A DNA stretch of 64,000 bases from Viscum album. Its lineage: Eukaryota; Streptophyta; Magnoliopsida; Santalales; Viscaceae. The position numbers were made by a program, and so were the translations under genes. Where the stretch lies: the NCBI GenBank assembly GCA_963277665.1, contig OY728143.1, positions 1,118,106,110 to 1,118,170,109 of the forward strand. The letters are read 5' to 3'. Of this stretch, positions 58,991 through 64,000 are shown piece by piece. A model generated the notes under the pieces. That model was not told the DNA's origin, did not search any database, and was given only the letters and a program-made list of their open reading frames with translations. How positions within the stretch are numbered: the first letter of the stretch is position 1; the number at the start of each line of letters is the position of its first letter.

Positions 58991-59990
58991 GAATTATCTT
59001 CCTTTCTATCCCAATAAGAACCTATGACATTAGAAGAAGCCTTAGTTGATGAAAGTTGGATGATAGCAATTCAAGAAGAACTAAACCAGTTCAAGAGAAA
59101 TGAAATTTTGAATTTAGTTGAAAGAACTGAGTACTATCCATTTATAGGGACTAAATGGGTCTTTGTAAATAAAGAAGAAGATTAGGGAACAATAACCAGA
59201 AATAAAACAAGACTAGTAGCTAAAGGAAATAATCAGGAAGAAGGTAAAAATTATGATGAGACCTTTTCACCTATAGCTAGATGAGAATCTATAAGAATCC
59301 TTTTAGCCTATGCATCTCACATGAACTTTATATTATTTCAGATGGATGTTAAGACTTCTTTTTTAAATGGATACATATTGGAGGAAGTTTATTTTGGGCA
59401 ACCTCTTGGTTTTAAGAAATAACAAAAACCAAATATTTTTTTTAATCTTACTAATGATCACTATGGCCTTAAACAATAACCTAGATCTTGATATGAAGGA
59501 TTAAGTTATTTTCTTTTGGAAAATGATTTTACTGTTGGGAAGAAGATCCAACATTGTTTAAGAAAACTATTAACTCTAATATTTTAATATTTCAAATTTA
59601 TGTTGATGATGTAATTTTTTACCCAACATACAAAAAAATTTGTTGTACGTTTTCAAATTTAATGAAAAAAGAATTTGAAATGAGTGTGTTGGGAGAATTA
59701 AATTTCTTTTTAGGACATAAAATTTATCAAAAGGATTTTGTAAATTTTTTTAATGAATGAAAATACATTACGGATTTACAAAACAAATTTGGAATTGAAA
59801 ACATTAAGACATATATAACTCCTATGAGTACTAATATAAAACATGATTTTGATGAAACTAGAAAATTAGTTGACAACAGGTTATATAGAGGTATGAGTGG
59901 TAGTTTATTATATCTTACTGCTAATAGGTGAGATTTAATATATTCTGTATGACTTTGTGGTAGATTTCAATATGATCCTAAAGAATCTCA
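58991..59990 (+). pseudogene. pol: Element E reverse transcriptase (broken)
   Basis: Blocks in order: EALVDESWMIAIQEELNQF (59030-59090), GTKWVFVNK (59145-59172), RLVAKGNNQEEGKNYDETFS (59210-59270), FQMDVKTSFLNGYILEEVYF (59335-59395). Then a frameshifted palm and, in an open 68-codon part, QIYVDDVIFYPTY with the catalytic YVDD at 59599-59610, followed by EMSVLGELNFFLGHKIYQ (59680-59735). Standard copia RT. Stops at about 59283, 59420, 59480 and frameshifts disable it. Confidence 0.88.
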
Positions 59991-60541
59991 CATAAGTACT
60001 GTCAAAATAATTTTTAGATATTTAAAAGGAACTATTTTCCAATCTATTCTCTATCCAAAAACATATGATTTTAATTTAATTTTATATTCAGATGATAAAT
60101 TCGGAAGTTGTATATTAGATAGAAAAAGCACCTCTGGGAGTTTTCACTTTTTAGGAAAATCATTAGTGTCATGGTCTAGTAAAAAAAAACACTCAGTTGC
60201 TCTGTCATAAACCGAGATAGAATATATATAAACAGGTAGTTATTGTGCACATGTTTTTTGGATGAAAAACACTCTTATGGACTTTGAAATAAATTTTAAT
60301 AACATTCCTATTTTATGTGATAATACAAGTGCTATAAATATTTCCAAATCACTATTAATCATTCTATAACTAAGAATATTGATGTCAAACATCATTTTCT
60401 AAGATATCATGTTCTTCAAAAAGATATATTCATAGAATTTGTAAGTACTGAAATTCAATTAGATCATATTTTTACTAAACCACTTCCCAATGCAGGGTTT
60501 GATTTTATTAAGGAGGGGTTAGGTTTATTTAATTTTAAATG
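59991..60541 (+). pseudogene. pol: Element E RNase H (broken)
   Basis: ILRYLKGT-like FRYLKGTIFQSILYP (60010-60060), SDDKFGSCILDRKSTSGS (60090-60145, usual YSDADxAGCxxDRKSTSG), VSWSSKKKHSVALS (60170-60210), then after stops a block ILCDNTSAINISKS (60310-60350) and the end QLDHIFTKPLPNAGFDFIKE (60455-60520). This is the copia RNase H with its Sirevirus-like C-terminus. Confidence 0.85.
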
Positions 60542-60849
60542 AAATTTTATTTTTTTTACAGATTTTTTTATCTTCACTGCTTTAAATAATTTAAATATTT
60601 ATTTTTATAATAATTTACAATTTCATTTTTATTATTTTCCATGTAGATTTTATATTATTTAAATAATGTAATGATTATTTTTTATGTAAATGACATGGGA
60701 GTCAAGGATGTCAGAAAACATTTCAAATTCCAAACCTATTCATTTTCTCAAAACCTTTGAAAACACCAAAAACCTTTTCTGCCTTCGTCTTCATTTGGAT
60801 AAACCTTTAAAACCCTGAACCTTCAAGCCTTCAGAACATTGAAACAGAA

Positions 60850-62970
60850 ATGGAAAAGACACATATAACCGAGGAAGGCAAAGCTAGTAATGCCAAGCAT
60901 CAGTATATGGTAGGAAGAATGATTCTACAAGGAAAAGTAATCAATCTAGAATGGTTGTATCAAACAAATCTGATGTTACAACAAGCCCTCACTTTTCAGA
61001 ATCTCTATCAAACTTTTAGTGGAAAAATACAAAGTTTCCATATGAGTTAGATCTTTTTCAATTTCTCAAATCCATTCATTTCACTCATGGAGATACAGAT
61101 GACAACATAGATATGAAAATTGAAGAACGAGATTTTTCAATTTCATCTTTAGAAATAACTATAATCTTATAATGTCCTCATGAGGGAGTTTATCTTTTCG
61201 ACATAATGAATATTGGAGATGGTGAACATAAGTCAGAGGACATTATGTCATTTTTATTTGGATCTAAAAGAATATGAAAAATGTTAGTGAAGATATGGAA
61301 CCTGATCAGAGGATTCTTGCTAAGTTTTGCTGACAGGGATTAAACCTAGGATGTCAGAGATGGAAAATATTTGGTTTCCTGACAAGTACATAGTGTTTTT
61401 TCTTATGAGTGAAATAAAGTTGATTTTTTTGAGATATATGGTAAGATATCACAACTACTGCTATCAAATAGAGGCTAGAATGAAATTTTATCCCTATGGG
61501 AGGTTCATTTAAAAATTACTATTAATGTCTTATATGGTAAGATTACTAGATGCTAGAGTAAGATGAAATCTATTTTCAATCATGGAAATATAAGGAGGAT
61601 TGGATTCTTTTGGAGTACAATGAATGGAAAGCTTATGCCTGTTGGAGATGTGGAAGACCTGGACTCAGCTCAGGGGGTAACCTGCTATGTCTGAGGAAGG
61701 AATGGATGAATCCAGAGAAAGTGGGACCTCAGGAAGACTGAGATTTGAAGTAGTTGATCCACCCGCTAATGAGGAATGTCAAGAGGGAGTTCAGAGGAAA
61801 AGACATCGAGTGGATCAAACTGGTGAGGAGCCTATTCAAGCCACTGCTTTTGCAACTAAACCTTTTCTGAGTTACATATTTATTAGAGAACCTATCCTAG
61901 AACAAATTTAATAACCAAAAATTTACTAGATTGAGGTTACTCCTCAAGTGGAAAATGAAATTTTTCCTCAAACTGTTGAAAGTCCTGGAAAAGTTGAAGT
62001 GGCTGGACCTGAATCTTCTCAAATTGTACAGCCTACTGAGATTTTTATAGAGAAATTGGCTCAAGAGGAAACTGTTTTAGAGGATCCAACTATGGAGTAA
62101 CTCAATAAAGAACATTCTTAGGAAGAGAAATATCCCACTGATGTGAATTTTGAATATAATCCTTCTATGATTCATTTTGAAGTTCCTAATTTATTTTTTG
62201 TGTGTGGATGGGTCAGTTCATGACTCTTATAAAAAATTTGTTGAGAAACCAGTGGAAAATACTATAGATCAGATATTTGATGCTCAATCAATGCCTTTAA
62301 CATTAGTACATCATGTTGAGAATCACACACATGGAGCCTCTGATTCTGTGAATGATCATGTGGAGGAGTTAATCTGAAAATTTAATAAAGTTCAAGTCCA
62401 AAATGCTTCTTTGAGAATAACATTACAAAAAGAGAGATAGAAATTTCCGAGCTTGAATGATAGTTAAATTTCAAAAATGGAAAAGGAAGAATTTAAGAAT
62501 TAAATTTTAGATTAAGTTCTATAACTAAAATATGAAATGTTAATGATGTCATATTTGGATGATTTTAAGATTTTCATGGAGGAATTGTTTGAAACTGTCA
62601 CAGACAGTCAACTAGGTACCTCAGGTAGTTTGCCTAATTTGATAAGGATATTTCAGGACATTACAATAGTAATGAGCAATATAAATGAAATATTGTAGGA
62701 CTTTTAGTGTAACAATGCACAATTATCTGTTCTGCTGGATAATCAAAAACATCTTGTTGAATAGCTTACCTTAGATGAACCAAGGGTCAGAGTTTTTTTG
62801 AACAGATTTGCAGAGAACCTAAATCACTTTATAAAGAAGGAAGAGAGGTTACATGATTTTTTTATAGAAAATTTGATTGAATATATCCATCTAAATTGGG
62901 AATTAGGGGATATCATTGTCCAATTAGGTGACTGACTGATGAAAAGGTTACGACGACCAATGTCAGAGCT
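60850..62970 (+). pseudogene. Element E downstream ORF (env-like position, broken)
   Basis: The region starts at ATG 60850 (MEKTHITEEG), 309 bp after pol. It contains MILQGKVINLEWLYQTN and ALTFQNLYQTFS, then FLKSIHFTHGDTDDNIDMKI, EERDFSISSLEIT and HEGVYLFDIMN (61060-61210) in a second frame. A glutamate/proline-rich part follows (61687-62100), then a lysine/glutamate helix-rich part to about 62970. The first portion resembles the plant proteins known as putative plant transposon proteins; the position is that of the env-like ORF of Sireviruses. No signal peptide or clear membrane segment is seen, so an envelope function is not supported. Confidence 0.55.
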
Positions 62971-63250
62971 CAAGGAAGTCATTCAGAGGTGCTTAAACAT
63001 GTTTTCCAAACATTTTTATCCCAACCTTTATTCTCATTGTCATTAATGTACATGAAATTATATTTTCAATAAAATATACTTGCATCTCATTTTCATATGT
63101 TTTTATTTGTTTTATTGTACTTTCTTTGTTAAAATTCTAGTAATCTAGTTTCAAATATTGACAAATAGTTTATTATAGAATTTAATTAAGTTCAGTGATA
63201 CATTAAAATGTGTTATATTCCTTATTATATCATTCTTTTTGATATCATAT
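62971..63250. other. Element E 3' untranslated region
   Basis: AT-rich, no ORF of note. It leads into the polypurine tract. Confidence 0.55.
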
Positions 63251-63261
63251 AAAGGGGGTTA
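63251..63261 (+). other. Element E polypurine tract
   Basis: AAAGGGGGTTA, just before the start of the truncated 3' LTR; SIRE elements have an AAAGGGGGA-type tract here. Confidence 0.7.
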
Positions 63262-63546
63262 AATATGGATAAACACAACATATTTTTTTTGGGGAGAAAT
63301 AGGGATAAACACAACATTCTTTTGGGGATAAATAGTGATAAACGAAAAATAATATATCTCTTTTTGATGAATTTGATGTTCATAAATACACTTATTTTTT
63401 ATTCTAATGATTTTATTTTGAGTATATTTTAGGATATTGAAAATATTTATTTCTCTACATTGGAATAATATTAAAGCGTTTAATTCGCATGGAATATTTG
63501 ACAAATTGTTTGGAAATTGTTTTAGCATGTTCTGGAAACATTGTTC
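63262..63546 (+). repeat. Element E 3' LTR, first 285 bp
   Basis: From about 63340 it matches 53850-54033 (shared words: gatgttca.aaata, ttttactttgagtatatttt-like, tttagcatgttc). The first 80 bp have a small tandem repeat of ggggaxaaatagggataaac and differ from the 5' LTR. The match ends at ...TTGTTC (63546), where gypsy sequence starts. Together with 48343-49983 it makes one LTR with only about 12 bp missing. Confidence 0.82.
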
Positions 63547-64000
63547 CACCCATGATGTGGATCTAGCAGTGGTTGTGTTCTGGTTAATCTGTGAAAAAAA
63601 TTACCTCATTGGGGTGTGTTTTGTATCATCACAGATCAAAAGAACATGAGGTACATATTTCCCCAGAAAAATATAAATTTTGAGAAATGGAGGTGGATGG
63701 ATTTTTTCCAGGATTATGATTTTGAGATATCTTTCACCATAGGGAAGGGAAATTTCTTGGCGGATTCTTTGAGATGGAAGTCACAAAAAGAAGTGGTTTG
63801 AGAATCCACAGACACTTAAAGGGAGATGGAGGAGATGGTTTCCTTACTGTTAGATGTAGTAATGGATGATGGAAGAGGATTACTATTTCAGATGATAGTG
63901 TAGTATTCTATAATGCGGTAGGTGGATGAGTCTCAGTGTTCCAAAAAGTGAAGGCTAATAACCGTGTTCTGAGTGGTTTATTTAAGCCCCTATATGTCAC
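63547..64000 (+). pseudogene. pol: Element F RNase H to integrase start (plus strand)
   Basis: Starts with THDVDLAVVVFWL (usual THDLELAAVVFAL), then the open stretch ITDQKNMRYIF, NINFEKWRWMDFFQDYDFEI and SFTIGKGNFLADSLRWKSQK (63616-63801). This is the end of a Tekay RNase H (usual TDHKSLKYIFTQKDLNxRQRRWxExLxDYDxxIxYHPGKANVVADALSRK). The integrase start follows, decayed. The window ends inside it. It most likely continues the F RT at 50290-50990, which was turned round by the inversion. Confidence 0.85.

Larger units (their letters stand above)
53775..63546 (+). mobile_element. Element E: SIRE-type Ty1/copia retrotransposon (inverted segment; 3' LTR split)
   Basis: 5' LTR, PBS, gag, integrase, RT and RNase H in copia order (integrase before RT), an extra ORF region after pol, then a polypurine tract and the first 285 bp of the 3' LTR. 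The extra region after pol, a long LTR (1.9 kb) and an RNase H end reading FTKPLPNAGFDFIKEGLG point to the SIRE/Maximus lineage (Sirevirus). It was inserted in the 3' LTR of C in the opposite orientation and later flipped; the rest of its 3' LTR is at 48343-49983. Many stops: inactive. Confidence 0.87.

Overview
The window looks like nuclear DNA of a repeat-rich flowering plant. It is AT-rich and intron-sized ORFs of host genes are absent. Essentially all 64 kb is made of plant LTR retrotransposon lineages: Tat/Ogre-type and Tekay-type Ty3/gypsy, a chromodomain Ty3/gypsy, and a SIRE-type Ty1/copia, plus one small CACTA DNA transposon. I found no host gene, rRNA, true tRNA gene or CRISPR. The species cannot be named from this sequence. 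Lineage names rest on motifs recognised by eye, not on a phylogeny.

Region 1 (1-27392): element A, a decayed Tat/Ogre-like Ty3/gypsy element on the minus strand. Its 3' LTR (running off the window start) is at 1-628, followed by a polypurine tract, a tandem-repeat-rich 3' region, integrase, a second archaeal-type RNase H, RNase H, reverse transcriptase (YVDD kept), protease, gag and an ORF1-like region; the 5' LTR ends at 27392. Element B (8981-20073) is nested inside the A gag gene with a perfect 5-bp target duplication (AAAAC). B has two LTRs of about 4.16 kb and only one gene, an intact 341-codon gag (minus strand). It is a non-autonomous, gag-only (TR-GAG type) derivative of a Tekay-like chromovirus.

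Region 2 (27393-36195): a very decayed plus-strand chromovirus (element G: gag, protease, RT, RNase H, integrase, chromodomain remnants), a 20-bp minisatellite (about 33020-33430), then a GT-rich stretch that is probably the 5' LTR of element F.

Region 3 (36196-64000): a nested, rearranged block. Element F (Tekay-like) has its PBS at 36198 and gag at 36567-37481. Element C (same long-LTR, gag-only type as B) is inserted in F gag. A 579-bp CACTA element (41702-42280, target duplication GGA) sits in the 5' LTR of C. A SIRE-type copia element E is inserted in the 3' LTR of C (target duplication CATAT). A later inversion of about 13.6 kb, with ends near 49984 and 63546, cut one LTR of E in two and flipped the rest of E, the end of the C 3' LTR and the F protease/RT. 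Turning that segment back restores a complete C LTR (4840 versus 4850 bp), a complete E LTR and matching target duplications.

Functionally, the only open gene is the gag of B. If expressed, B would need pol proteins from a related autonomous Tekay-type element. The rest are fossils with many stop codons. The most notable structures are the reconstructable inversion, the tRNA-like block kept in the same place in both B and C, and the paired CGTACGTACG-type motifs inside their LTRs.
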